A stretch of 64,000 nucleotides of DNA, taken from contig NW_004624854.1 of NCBI RefSeq assembly GCF_000247695.1, positions 5,414,135 to 5,478,134 of the forward strand, given 5' to 3'. Under the pieces are notes generated by a model, which was not told the origin of the DNA, made no database searches, and was given only the letters and a program-made list of their open reading frames with translations. The stretch comes from Heterocephalus glaber. Taxonomy: Eukaryota; Chordata; Mammalia; Rodentia; Bathyergidae. Below, piece after piece: positions 36,610 through 47,939 of this stretch. A program made the position numbers and the translations under genes. Numbering within the stretch: the first letter of the stretch is position 1; the number at the start of each line of letters is the position of its first letter.

Positions 36610-38525
36610 TTTCTTTTTTAAGCAACAGATTTATTGAGATGTAATCCACATACAAAAAAGTTTGTATATGATTTTAGCATGTTAACAAAGTTGTACAACC
36701 TTTATCACTAATTTCAGAACATTTTCATCATCCTAAAAGAAACCCCAAACCCATTAGCAGTCACTCGCTATCTTCCCCCAGTAATCTTAGAAACCATTAA
36801 ACTACTTTCTCTTTTTATAGATTTGCCTATTGTGGACAGCTAATTCAAATGGATTGTGTGGTTTCTTTTACTCAGCATAATGCTTTTAAAGTTCATTCAT
36901 CTGCATTCCTTTTTATGGCTGAATAATATTCCATTGTATAGCTATACCATGTTCTGTTTATCCATTCATCAATTGAACATTTGGTTGTTTCTACATTTTT
37001 AACTAATATGAAATATGTTGTTTTAAACAGTAGTGTACAAGTGTGTATACATGTATTTTTAATTCTCTTGGATATTCAGCTGGAACTAGCATTGCTGTTG
37101 TATGTTTGACTTTTCAAGGAGCTAGCAAACTGCTTCCAAAGTGACCGCATCATTTTACATTCTCACCAACAATGAATGAGGGCTCACATTTCTCCACATC
37201 TTGTTAACAGTTGTTGTTATTCATTTTTTTGATGATAGCTACTCTAGTGGATATGAAATGGAACCTCATAGTTTCAATTTGCATTTTTCTAACAACTGAT
37301 GGTGCTGAGTATCTTTTCATGTGGTTATTAGCCATTTGAAGAAATGTCTATTCCAGTCCTTTGCCCATTTTTCAACTGGTTTGTTTCTCATTTATTTTTG
37401 AATTATAAGAATTTTTATATATTCTGATACAAGTTCTTTATCAGATACTTGATTTACAAATATTTTATTCCATTCTGTGGTTTGCCCTTTCACTTTCTTG
37501 AAGTCAGGCATGAAAGTTTTTAATGTTAATGATGTTCAATTTTTGCTTGCTTGTGCTTTGGTATCATCTCTAAGGAAACATTGCTGATCATAACAAAGAC
37601 ATACTCTAATGTTTTTTTTCTAAGAGTTTTATAATTTTATTCATAGTTTCTTTCCATATAATTCTTTGGTGTGATTTTAGTCAATTATTATACAAGAAAT
37701 TAGGTCAGGATCCAACTTCTTTCTTTTCCATGTAAATATCTAGCTGTATCAGCACTATTTACTCTTTTTCTTTGACCTATCTGGAGTGGTTCCCTTACAG
37801 AAAAATCAGTAAATGTGAGGTTTCATTTCTGAAGTCTCAGGTTTTCCGAGCTATATGGCACTTCCACACTGTCTTAATTACTGTAGCTTTGTAGTAAGTT
37901 TTGAAGTAGAAGTGTGAGCCAATTTCTATTAAAAAGCAAATTGTAATTTTGATTTATATAGCATTGAATCTGCAGATCAATTTTGGGAGTCCTACCATCT
38001 TAACAATATTAAGTCTTTCCATATATGAACATGAGGTATCTTTCCATTTATTTAGATCTTTAATTTTTTCCATTCACATTTTGTAGTTCTCAGTGTATGA
38101 GTCTTTCACTTGTTTTGTCAAATTTATTCCCATTTTACTCTTTCTGATGTTACTACAAATGAAATTTTAAAATTTTATTTTCACATTGTTCATTGTTACT
38201 GTATTGATATTTATATATTGGTCTTGTGTCCTGCAGTCCTTATAGATTTTTATTAGTCTCAATAGTTTTTAAAATGGATTCCTTAGGATTTTCTACCTAC
38301 AAGGTTACATCAGCTGCAATTTTTACTTTCTCCTCATCAGCATAAATGCCTTTTCTTTCTTTTTGTTACCTACGTGCCCTGTCTAGAGCTTTCAACACAG
38401 TGCTGAATACAAGCAGAAAGAGTGGACATCTTTGTCTTTTTCCTTACAAAGAGAAACAGCCAGTCTTTTGCCATTGCGTATGATGTTAGTTGTAGAGTGT
38501 TGTAGATGACCTTTGTCAGCCAAGA
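36610..38525 (-). repeat. L1 3' portion (antisense, about 1.9 kb)
   Basis: Reading left to right gives antisense 3' UTR then ORF2: ATGGCTGAATAATATTCCAT, TTTCAATTTGCATTTTTCTA, CAGTCCTTTGCCCATTTTTC, CAACACAGTGCTGAATACAA and TTGCCATTGCGTATGATGTT. Many stops, so it is not active. Confidence 0.93.
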
Positions 38526-38977
38526 AATTCCCCTGTATGGTTCTCATGTAATACCGCTGGCCAACAGGGCTGGAGGAATGGAATGAAAGTTCTTTTGGCC
38601 CTTTATGTCCCTTTCATTATTTGTAATAAGATTGAAAATGCCTATCAGAGATAAATTCATGTTTTCGTGTTCTCTCTCTGGAAAAGGCTAGATGTTGCAG
38701 AAGTCTCTCTCTCTCCCTGCCCCCTAACATTCTCTCTTACTTCTGCCCACTCATATGAAAGCAAACAACCAATAGTGGTAGGTAAATTTAATACCTTTCC
38801 TCCATTTTAGCCTTATGCTTGTAGGATGCAGTACATTTGTGCATGAATTTTGATAGTACATATGCCATGAATGTTGTATAAAATAAGCTGCAGGAAGTCA
38901 GTAAAGGTGTCAATTCCAGAAAACTTATCTCAACAAATTTCTAGGAGGAAAAGACATTTATCAAATCTAACTGAGAG

Positions 38978-39070
38978 GGCTGGGGATTTAGCTCAGTGGT
39001 TGCTGCCTGCTGTACAAGCGCAAGGACCCAAGTTCGATCCCCAGTACCAAAAAAACCCCAAAAACCCAAA
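38978..39070 (+). repeat. ID SINE
   Basis: GGGCTGGGGATTTAGCTCAG head and AGTTCGATCCCCAGTACC B box. Flanked by AAATCTAACTGAGAG and AAATCCAGCTGAGAG. Confidence 0.95.
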
Positions 39071-39079
39071 TCCAGCTGA

Positions 39080-41750
39080 GAGTTTAGTTCCCACTTGGGA
39101 AAAAGAACTGCTGGTTTCAGTGAGGACAATGAAGATGATGATGCATAACTTACAGAATAAGAGCTTCCAGTTGCTCACAGTACCGTTAAGAAGCTAAGAC
39201 CCCTGAGCAATGAGGATAAGCCATCAGGTAAAAACAGCCAAGGAGAATACAGTGTGGCAGAACTAACTGGACGGCTTTGCTGACTGTTCTCCAACTTGCT
39301 ATTGCCTGTTAGCTTGCTGTTTTCCCCAGCAGTCTGTATTCATCTCCCACTCTCAATTTTTAGCACTTTTTTTTAAAATTTTTTGAAAGCCTAGGCACCA
39401 ATTAATGGTACCCTTGGCTGCCCCGTGAGTCTGTCCCTTAGATGACGGAATGAAAACACTACATTGTTCTCTTTTCTGGAACTGACCCTATCCACACCCC
39501 AGGTTCCACTCTGTTCAGCTTTGCATTATTTATGACAATTATCCATATCATTTAAAAAAATCTTTAAAAGTCCGTCTTGTGTGTTCAAAGCCAAGTAGCA
39601 AATGACTTGCTGTGAGTCTTAATAATAAGCCAGTTCTGCTCTTTGAATTGAGAACTAGTATTGGTATTTATGATAGAAGAGAAATTATTCTTTGCTTACT
39701 TCCATCCTACCAATTCCAACATTTTAGGCAAGAATTGTAGGGATTAAAAAAGAACTTTAAAAGAGCAAAAGATCTTCCATTTCAGGTATAACTCCAATTC
39801 AAAGATAGAGAAAGTTAAAAGTTAAATAATTGGAAATTACTGCCTTTGCCCAAAGATGCTATTATTTATCCCTAGCTAATAATTGGTGGCTGGTGGAGGG
39901 AGTATGGAGCCAAAAGCGTTGGGTGCATGGACACTCGCAACAGTGCCATACCTTTTTCAGGTCTTGGTGGTGGCGGCGTTTGGGTTTTTCTCATTACAGT
40001 GTTGTTAATCACCGTGACCAGATATCCACATGTCTCCCTGTGAGAGATACATGGTTGTGCTCCATGCTGGCTCGGAGAGCCCAGGAACTGCTAGAACCTG
40101 ATGATAAGAAGTAAGGAACTGCTTAGAACATCTGGCAAAAGGGAAGAACAGATGAGAAAAGAGAAACAAGACTTGTGTAACGTGGCCTATGCTATACAAT
40201 GAGATAAAACGATCAAAAGGCAGGATGCTTTTGTTAAGGCTTTGGTGAGGTATCACACGGTCAGGCCGTTGGCAAAGTGTACAACCTGCTCAGGTCCTGG
40301 GCTTCTGAGCCAGCTCTGAGGTGAGGCACCATATCCTCAGAGGTCTCTCCTTCAGCCCTCTCTAAGGACCCTAGAAGAGCAAATTTCCATTTAGCTACTT
40401 GATAGTATAAGTCACACCCTGGTTTTCAGACAGTTTAAAGAATGGGCTGTAGCTAATGTCATAGTAAAAGATGAAAATGGAAGGAAATGATCACAAAACT
40501 CTAAAAACTATTTTCAAGACTGAATCATAAAAATGTAGGCTAAATACTTAAGAGCAATAATCAGGTGATAGGAATAAAGAGGACTACACTGCAACCAAAG
40601 AAGTCATTTCAGTTCCCACGTGAGTGCTCTAAGACAAGTAAGACTCCAGCCTAAAGGAAATGTCAAAACTTATTTTTAAAGTTATTAAGTCATTTTCAAG
40701 GGAATTTGCATTTGTGGTTATATTCTGAGTAAATTTCCCCAGAGAATCATCTGGGGATGTGGAGAGTATAAATAGAGTCAGAGTAAGAAATGGAAGTGGC
40801 ACTCTGAAATTAAGTAGGGATCAAGTGGAAATACTGTGCAGGTGAAGCATCTTTTGGTCCAGTGAATATTCCTAATCTCTTTGATAGGGGTAATTAATTT
40901 TGGGCAGAGATAGAGTGAATTGTGGCAGGATAGAAGTAAGAGAAAATTGTGGTATCCTTAAAACTATGAGACTAGATAGAGAAATGAAGAATATAAAATC
41001 CACTTTTGTTTGTGCACCTGGATTGTTCTAAGCCATTTACAAATGGAAAATACTTTCTCAAGAATACTTCTAAAGACAGATTACTCACCCTCTAAATAGA
41101 ACCTGACTTCAGATGACATAAAGCCCTCAGGAACGCCCTTGGGCAGTGGACTTTAATTAAAACCGAAATGTCATGGGTTACCTAAGGGCTAGGAATAGAA
41201 GTGTTCATAAATGCAATATTTAAATATTTTGAGGAAAATACAGAATTTAGTATCTGAATTCTACATTGTGTAGGAAACATCTTTAGAAATAAAACATAAT
41301 CACAGTATACAACTAAGATTATTAGCAAGAAATTTTGATGAGGAAACAAGCCTCAATGTAGGATCAGGAGCCTAGCCCATGCACTCTGCTTCTGTGAGCT
41401 CCTAGGGGTGGAATTGAGAGGGAAGCAAAAGTCTAGTTTCCTTCTGCTCAGGAGAGGGGACACTGCAGTGTGATTTCCTTTGTTGTGGGGTTGTGAGCAC
41501 ATCTCACCCAACATGACCCATGATTTAGGAAGCTCAGTACTTGTTATGTAAAACTTTACTCTTCTAATCAAGTCAACTTGAGATAGAAATTAGTTTTAAT
41601 CGTTTCCATTTTAACACATTTTATTGTATACTGAGTTATTATACTGCATAATAATTAGACATAAATACTACTCTGTTAATTTTTTCTTCTCATTTTGTCA
41701 TTTCGTCAACATCTAAAACCAAACTCAGTTATTATATTTCCAATGCCAAA
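39080..41750. other. Intergenic stretch, nothing firmly recognised
   Basis: Ordinary composition. A 94-codon open frame at 39830-40114 has no recognisable domain. No splice-bounded exon or named repeat is evident. Confidence 0.45.
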
Positions 41751-41764
41751 TACCATTTAACCAT

Positions 41765-42190
41765 CTGTCTTAGTCTATTTTCTGTTGCTATAATCAAATA
41801 TCCAAATCTTGGTACTTATAAAGAAAAGAGATTTATTTGGCTTGGAGTTGGGAGGCAGAAAATCCAAAACACTGGCTCTGGCCACCCCACCAGCAGCAGC
41901 AGTCCAGCACTTACATCCCCCCATGCTGAATGGCAGGGGCATGTGTGAAAATGAGAGGTCACGTGGCTGGGTGGATGCTGAGGGGCATGTGGCCAGGCCT
42001 GCTATTCTTCAAACAAGAGAAAGAAGGGTCCCATGAGAACTCCCCTCAGCTCTTAGAGGACAGTGCCCCCGGTGACCTCAGTAGGGTGACACATCTACAT
42101 CACACACTGAGAACCAAGCCTTCAAAGCATGAATGCTTGGGAGGCAAACTACATCCAAACAAGAGCACCATTACCCCTTTTCACCCTTAA
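41765..42190 (-). repeat. MaLR-type LTR (antisense)
   Basis: CTTAGTCTATTTTCTGTTGC start and AGAAAAGAGATTTATTTGGC (antisense polyadenylation region), then ACATCCAAACAAGAGCACC. Matches the other antisense LTRs. Confidence 0.85.
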
Positions 42191-42689
42191 TTTTCTCATC
42201 CTGTACATGATTCACCATACCCCTCAGTACCTGAGCCCATGCCCTTGGGCTGGAGTCTTCTGTGTCTGCCTAGTTTATCCAGACATCTCTCTGCTATCCC
42301 CTCACCCTACCCATCCCTGCTCATTATGACTTGGGCAAGGAAAAGTTAAGGAGGTAGGAACCATGAGGCATGAGATTTAATTGCAGACTTCCACAGAAGA
42401 GTAGCAGTAATATCAAAAGGTTGTAGGTAAGGAAGAAAGACCAGAGGCGGGAAATGGAAGGTGAAGAGGAAGTAAGGAAGTGAGCATAGAGAGAACCAAC
42501 TGGAGATTCTTGGAGACCTTAAATTCCTCTCTAAGTTATAGTAACGTACTAATGGTCCCCCAACTCCAATAGAGCAAAGCATGCAAGGGAGAGGTAAAAT
42601 AACAGGAAATACACATCTGGTCTCTGCCCCTACCCTCCTAGCATACAGCTCCTAAAACCCTTGGAATTTTCTCAGCTCTGTCTTTTTTC

Positions 42690-43440
42690 TTGCTCATGAA
42701 ATGATCCATGGCTGGGGCCTCCCAGAAAGTCTCTGGGTGGGGGCTGGTTGCTCAGGGAACCAACCAGGTGATTGGAGGGTTGGAACTTTCATCCCTACCC
42801 CCTCACCCCTGCAGACAGGAGAGGATTGGAGCTGAAGGTTGTGTTAATCATACAGGCCAACGACCGAATCAGTCGTGCCTATGTGATGAAGCTTCCCTTA
42901 AAGCGCAGAAGGATGGGATTTGGAGAGCTTGTAGGTTGGGAACACATGAATGTTCCTGGTGGGTGGCAAACTCAGAGGACCTGGGTGCTCTATGCGCCTC
43001 CACCATATTTTCCCTAGTAGTCATCTCTTCCAAATGACAATTCATCAGTATCTTTTGTAATATGCTTCATAATAAACTGGTAAATACAGAGTTTCCTTGG
43101 TACACTTGTAAACAAGTAAGTGTCTCCCTGAATTCTGTGAGCCTTTCTAGCAATGAGAGGGAGGTCTCAGGAACCTCTGATTTATAGCTGGTCAGTCAGA
43201 AGCAAGATGACAAGCTGGGGCTTGTGATCAGCCTCTGAAGAGAAGGGAAGTCCTGAGGAACTGAGCCCTTAACCTGTAGGATCTGCACCAACTCTGATTT
43301 GTGGCAGAATTGAGTTAAATTTTAGAGCACACCCAGCTGGTGTCAGAGAATTGGTCAATGTGGAAAAAACCAACACATGCATTTTGGGGGTGAGAAGTGT
43401 TGTGTGTTGAGAGTGTAGCAGGGGAAAGCACTTGGTAGGT
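42690..43440 (+). repeat. Ancient dispersed mammalian repeat, family not named
   Basis: GCCTATGTGATGAAGCTTCC, CTTCATAATAAACTGGTAAA, GAGCCCTTAACCTGTAGGAT and CACACCCAGCTGGTGTCAGA occur in this order in a repeat I know from other mammalian genomes but cannot name safely. The apparent 81-109-codon frames here are repeat-derived. Confidence 0.6.
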
Positions 43441-43511
43441 TTTCTTATCACACAGACTTCTTTGAGGACTATAATGGATAATGCAGGAACCATTCAGCTA
43501 TCAGCCTCTTT

Positions 43512-43604
43512 TTTGTTGTTGTTTTTTTGGTACTGGGGATCAAACTCGGGACCTTGCACTTGCAAGGCTGGCGGCGGAACCACTGAGCTAAATCCCCAGC
43601 CCCT
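43512..43604 (-). repeat. ID SINE (antisense)
   Basis: TTGGTACTGGGGATCAAACT and CACTGAGCTAAATCCCCAGC. Flanked by TCAGCCTCTTT on both sides. Confidence 0.95.
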
Positions 43605-43991
43605 CTCAGCCTCTTTAGAATTGCCTGGGCTGAAGACAGCTCCCTGCCTTTGGTCACAGCCCCTTCTTGTAGCACCCCATACCCAGCAACTACTCAAATA
43701 TAACACCCATCCCCTCACCCCAGGGGACATCTCTGCAAGTCCTTCTCAGCTTCAGAATCCTCTGTGAGGTTAGCTGAGGCTTTCTTTGAGACTGTGTCAC
43801 AGCCCAGTGTCTCTCTCTGCCTGTGCTTCTCTCCTTTCTCTTCCACAGGTAGAAATCCCATGAGCATTCCCTAAGATCCTCCCTGCACCAATCTGCTTCC
43901 GGGGGTGGAGGCCAACCTGCAGGACTGGGTGTACACCAAAGGCACAAGCAACAAAAGAAGAAATGCACTGGACTTCAAAATGAAAACCTTC

Positions 43992-44079
43992 TGGACTGGA
44001 GATGTAGCTCACTGGTAGAGCGCTGGCCTCATTGGTATTTGTGAGGCCCTGGGTTCCATCCCCAGTACTGCAAACAAAA
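43992..44079 (+). repeat. ID SINE, older subtype
   Basis: GGACTGGAGATGTAGCTCAC head, AGAGCGCTGGCCTCATTGG and GGGTTCCATCCCCAGTACTG. It keeps the GGTAGAGCGC of the ancestral ID type instead of the GGTTCCGCCGCC of the other copies. Confidence 0.9.
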
Positions 44080-44247
44080 TCCTTTTCACATCAAAGGACA
44101 TCATCAATAGAGTGAAAAGCAAACCCATGGAATAGGAGAAAATATTTATAAACCATATATCTGATAAGGGATTAATATCAAAGGTAAAGAACTCCTACAA
44201 CTTAACAACAGAAGATCAACCCAAGTTTTAAAATGGGCAGAGGGGGG

Positions 44248-44336
44248 CCAGGGATTTAGCTCAGTGGTTTCGCCGCCTGCTGAGCAAGTGCAAGGACCCG
44301 AGTTTGATCCCCAGTACAAATAAATAAATAAATTAA
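44248..44336 (+). repeat. ID SINE inserted in L1
   Basis: GGCCAGGGATTTAGCTCAGT head and AGTTTGATCCCCAGTAC B box, AAATA-repeat tail. Flanked by AAAATGGGCAGAGG and AAAATTGGTAGAGG. Confidence 0.95.
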
Positions 44337-44393
44337 ATAAAATTGGTAGAGGACTTGAATAGCCATTACTTCAAGTAAGATACACAGGTGGCC

Positions 44394-44473
44394 AATAATA
44401 TAATAATATAATAATATATTATAATTATATAATATAATAAAATATTATATTATGTTATTTATTATATAATAAA
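44394..44473. repeat. AT-rich TAATA tandem tract
   Basis: Imperfect ATAATATA units expanded inside the L1 fragment. Confidence 0.9.
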
Positions 44474-44974
44474 TTCTCAACATCACTAATAATTAGGGAA
44501 ATGCAAATCAAAACTGCAACAGATCCCACTTCATACCCATTAGGATGTTGTTGAAAAATGAATAACCAGAAAAAAAGTGCTGGTGAGAATGTGGAGAAAT
44601 TGGAACTCTTATACATCACAGATAAGGATGTAAAATGGTACAATCACTGTGGAAAGCAGTATGGCAGTCCCACCAAAAAATAGAGTACATCCAGTAATTC
44701 CACTTCTCACTTCTAGGCACATCCCTCAATTCACTGAAAATAGGGAGTCAAACATATTTCTGTACCAATTTTACAGCGGAATTATTTACAATAGCCAAAA
44801 TGAGAACAGTAAATATCCATCAGCAGATGAATGGATAAATATGGTATGTCCATATAACCGAACGTCATTCAGCTTTTAACAAGAAGGACATTCTGATACA
44901 TGCTACAGCTTGGGTGGATATGAAATAAACCAGTCACTAACAGACAAATACTGTGTGATTCTACTTGCATGAGG

Positions 44975-45385
44975 TACTGTTATGACTTGTGTCTAGATGT
45001 TACCCCAAAGCCTCATGAGGTCATAGGTGGGGCTTTTTCAGAGGTGGCTGGATCTAGAGTGTGTGATGCTGGGATTAAGGATGTCTGACTACTAAATTAG
45101 TCCACTGCTTAGACACGTAAGGCATGTAGCATGGATATAATATAAGGGACAGAGGAGGGCTGCTGTGGCCACTTGCTGCTTGCTACTTTGGTGCTTTGCT
45201 GCCTTCTGCCCACCATGAACTGTTTCTCCTCTGTGATGCCCCTCTGCAATCCACCCTGCCTTGGAGCCAGCCAGCTGTGGACTGAAACCTCTACAAACTG
45301 TGAGCTAAATAAACCTTTCCTCTTTTAACTGTGGGTGTCAGGTATTTTGTCTCGACAATGAGAAAAGTAACTAAGACAGGTGCTT
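44975..45385 (+). repeat. MaLR-type solo LTR (sense)
   Basis: CTGTTATGACTTGTGTCTAG start, AAACTGTGAGCTAAATAAAC with polyadenylation signal, and AAAGTAACTAAGACA terminus. This is a rodent-style MaLR LTR and the only sense copy of its type here. Confidence 0.88.
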
Positions 45386-45519
45386 AGAGAAGTTAGACTC
45401 ATAGATACAGAGTAGAATGGTGCTTGCAAGGTGCTAGGGGAGGGAGGAAAGGGAGTTAGTGTTCTGTGAGTACAGAGTTCAGTTTAGGATGATGAAGCCC
45501 TGAAAGTGGAAGGTGATGG

Positions 45520-45965
45520 TGGATGCACAACAATGTGAGTATCAGCAGAGCCCATACCCCCTCCCACCAGTACCCCTGAGGATTTGGCCATCTGCTTATC
45601 TTTCTGCCTCGTCTTTCCACCATCACAGCCAATCCATGGCTGAACCAAATTACTTGTCACTTACCCTCTCCCGTCAAGTCCTGTCTGACTTCTGTCCCTT
45701 TGTTCATGCTGCCTCTGACAAGTCTGCCCTACTCAGACTGATTCTAGCCCTAGTGGACCCCTCAGGGAACTTGTCCTCACCATGCCCCATGGCTGGTACC
45801 GGGTGTCCTTGCTCTGAATGCTGAGCGTTCTTCACAGGCAGCCCCTGTACTACAGGCTTTGTGAATCTGCACGTTTCCTGGGGCAGGACTTAAGTCTTTC
45901 TCCCGTTCCCAGTGTGAGCTAGGAAGCCTGACACCAACAGAGTTGTCAGTAGATGTTAGTTGAAA
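45520..45965 (+). repeat. L2-like LINE fragment
   Basis: CTGACTTCTGTCCCTTTGTT, CTTGCTCTGAATGCTGAGCG and a tail GTCAGTAGATGTTAGTTG. Diverged L2 3' region. Confidence 0.55.
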
Positions 45966-46104
45966 AACTAGATATCTTTAATAGAAGACCATTCATTCCA
46001 CAATTTAAAAAAACAATTTTTAAGCCAGTGCACTGGAAAGAATTTGTGTGTCAGTGTAAATAGGCTGTTTTTTAAAAATTAATTGAGCCATTATTATGCA
46101 CCGG

Positions 46105-46260
46105 GGGTTTGTACTAATGCTTGGCTTGGAGTTTCTTTTTGAATTTTCATGGCAACCCCAGGAGGCAGGTACTATCATCTCCATGACTGAAACAGAATCA
46201 TTTCAGACAGGTAAGGAACTGGTCCAAGATGACAGCTAGTGTGCAGCAGAGCTGGGAGTT
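46105..46260 (-). repeat. MIR SINE (antisense)
   Basis: CAACCCCAGGAGGCAGGTAC, CATCTCCATGACTGAAACAG and AACTGGTCCAAGATGACAGC. Confidence 0.75.
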
Positions 46261-46869
46261 TCAGCTGGGATGTAAGTGATGGGACGGAAACAGAGCAGAA
46301 ATGTAAGAGGCCACTTGCACTCTAAGAAGAGGACAGGGGCTGTGACTGGTGGGAAAGAAGAGGCCACAGGCAAAAAAGATAAACTTTGAAATCTTTCATA
46401 GTTTGCTCAGGGCTCAGCACACTGTGAGTAGAATGTAAGTCACAGGAACAAAACTGGAAGGCAGGCACCATGAAACTTGCTCCTCAGATGCGCTGCAGTG
46501 GAATTCAATACAGTGTTTTATTGAGGTTCTTTGTCTGCCAAAAAAGTGCGAGACTCCTGGGTTCCAAGTATAAGGGGTGACAGATCTTTCCCTCTAAAGA
46601 GCTCTCACTCTTGTCGGGATGAAAGGAACACTACCAAGAGATACTCCAAGGACAAAGGTATGGGTTCTTATAATCGAGGTGTGTGTGAACGTACAAAGAA
46701 ATTAAGTTTTATGGGAAGACCGAAAGGGTTTTACAGTGGAACTGACATATGAACTTGGCCTTGGTGCATAAGTATGTGGCCAGAAGGAAAAACGAGTTCA
46801 GCGCTGGCAAAAGCACAGATTAGTGGTTTAGGAGCCCGTCGGCAATTCTGGGATGTGGCGGATGTCTCT

Positions 46870-47165
46870 GCCTATTTTGTGTTGCTATCACAGAACACCT
46901 GGTTTATAGGCAGGCTGATTTATAGGGAGCAGGGATTTGTTTCACACAGTTCTGGAAGCTGGGACCTGCACCTGGCAGGGCTTCTTGCCTTGGCCTGTGG
47001 TGGAAGGTGGGAGGGCAAGAGAGCACAGGGAGGAGGAACCGTCCTTTTGTCAGGAGCCCCCTCCCAAGGCAGCAACTTTGGCCCATGCACAAGGCGGAGT
47101 CCTCCAACCTAATCCCTTTTAAAGGTGCCACCTCAGCCTCAGGGCACTGGGGACTAAGTGCTGGG
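46870..47165 (-). repeat. MaLR-type LTR (antisense)
   Basis: TTTTGTGTTGCTATCACAGA start, TTCACACAGTTCTGGAAGCT and CTCCAACCTAATCCCTTTTA. Open frames seen across it are chance. Confidence 0.75.
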
Positions 47166-47374
47166 AAAGGGGGCACATCAAGCCACAGATGCGAGTAGTG
47201 GAGTGGGGTAGGGGACAAACTTAGGGGTCTCCTATGCCATGCTAAGGAATTCTGACTTTTTTCTGTGAATTAATAAAGTAAGAGTGACATAACTAAATAT
47301 GTACTGAAGGAAGGAAAAATTATTTTGATGGCAACATAGAGTTTTGAATGCAGGAACAGTTAGAACTTTTACAA

Positions 47375-47378
<4 letters not shown>

Positions 47379-47414
<36 letters not shown>
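47379..47414. repeat. TG microsatellite
   Basis: Eighteen uninterrupted TG units. Confidence 0.96.
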
Positions 47415-47416
<2 letters not shown>

Positions 47417-47769
47417 GCTGTAGATCTTGGTGACTAATTGAAGAAGGGGAGTAAGAAAAAGAAAAATCAAATGTCCCAGTTTTCTGTTTTAAACAACTAG
47501 GTAACTTGATTGAATTAACACAACTGAGAACATAGAAATATTTCACCATCTGTTTTGATCACATGGAATGTAAAGTGACCAAGGGACATACATGAACATA
47601 TGTAGGAGACATGATTATGCGATCCAAGATGTCATGTTAGGGACAAAACAGAATAACAGTATTATCATTTTTAAAGAAACGAATGTCCTCTTGCCAGATG
47701 ACATTAAAGCACATCTGGGAGGCAGAACGTTGCAGAGGTCATGGGCTTCTTTGCTGAAGAGACCCAGGC

Positions 47770-47930
47770 ATCCAGATGCTTCTACTTAGTACCGTCACCT
47801 TGAGGATGTGACTTGGCCCCTCTGCATCCCACCTACAAAAGTGAAATAACATTAGGCTGCCCTCAGGGTTTTGTTCAGACTAGCAATGGTGTGTGCAGGG
47901 TTGGCACATTGTAATTTTTGTTGTTCAAGC
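47770..47930 (+). repeat. MIR SINE (sense)
   Basis: GAGGATGTGACTTGGCCCCT, CCTACAAAAGTGAAATAACA and GTGCAGGGTTGGCACATTGT match MIR order. Diverged. Confidence 0.6.
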
Positions 47931-47939
47931 ACATGGAAA

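Larger units (their letters stand above)
44080..44960 (+). repeat. L1 ORF2 end / 3' UTR, split by an ID SINE
   Basis: AACCATATATCTGATAAGGG, GGGAAATGCAAATCAAAACT, TGAGAATGTGGAGAAATTGG and GTAAATATCCATCAGCAGAT are sense L1 phrases. An ID copy (44248-44340) and a TA-rich tract (44394-44473) interrupt it. Confidence 0.93.

Noticed and set aside
42708..43037. Apparent 109- and 81-codon genes
   Set aside because: They lie inside an ancient dispersed repeat, with no homologue or conserved start.
46774..47218. Overlapping 112- and 104-codon frames on both strands
   Set aside because: They coincide with an antisense MaLR LTR.
47232..47549. 105-codon frame with a histidine-threonine run
   Set aside because: The run is a TG/CA microsatellite read in frame. 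The flanks show no homology.
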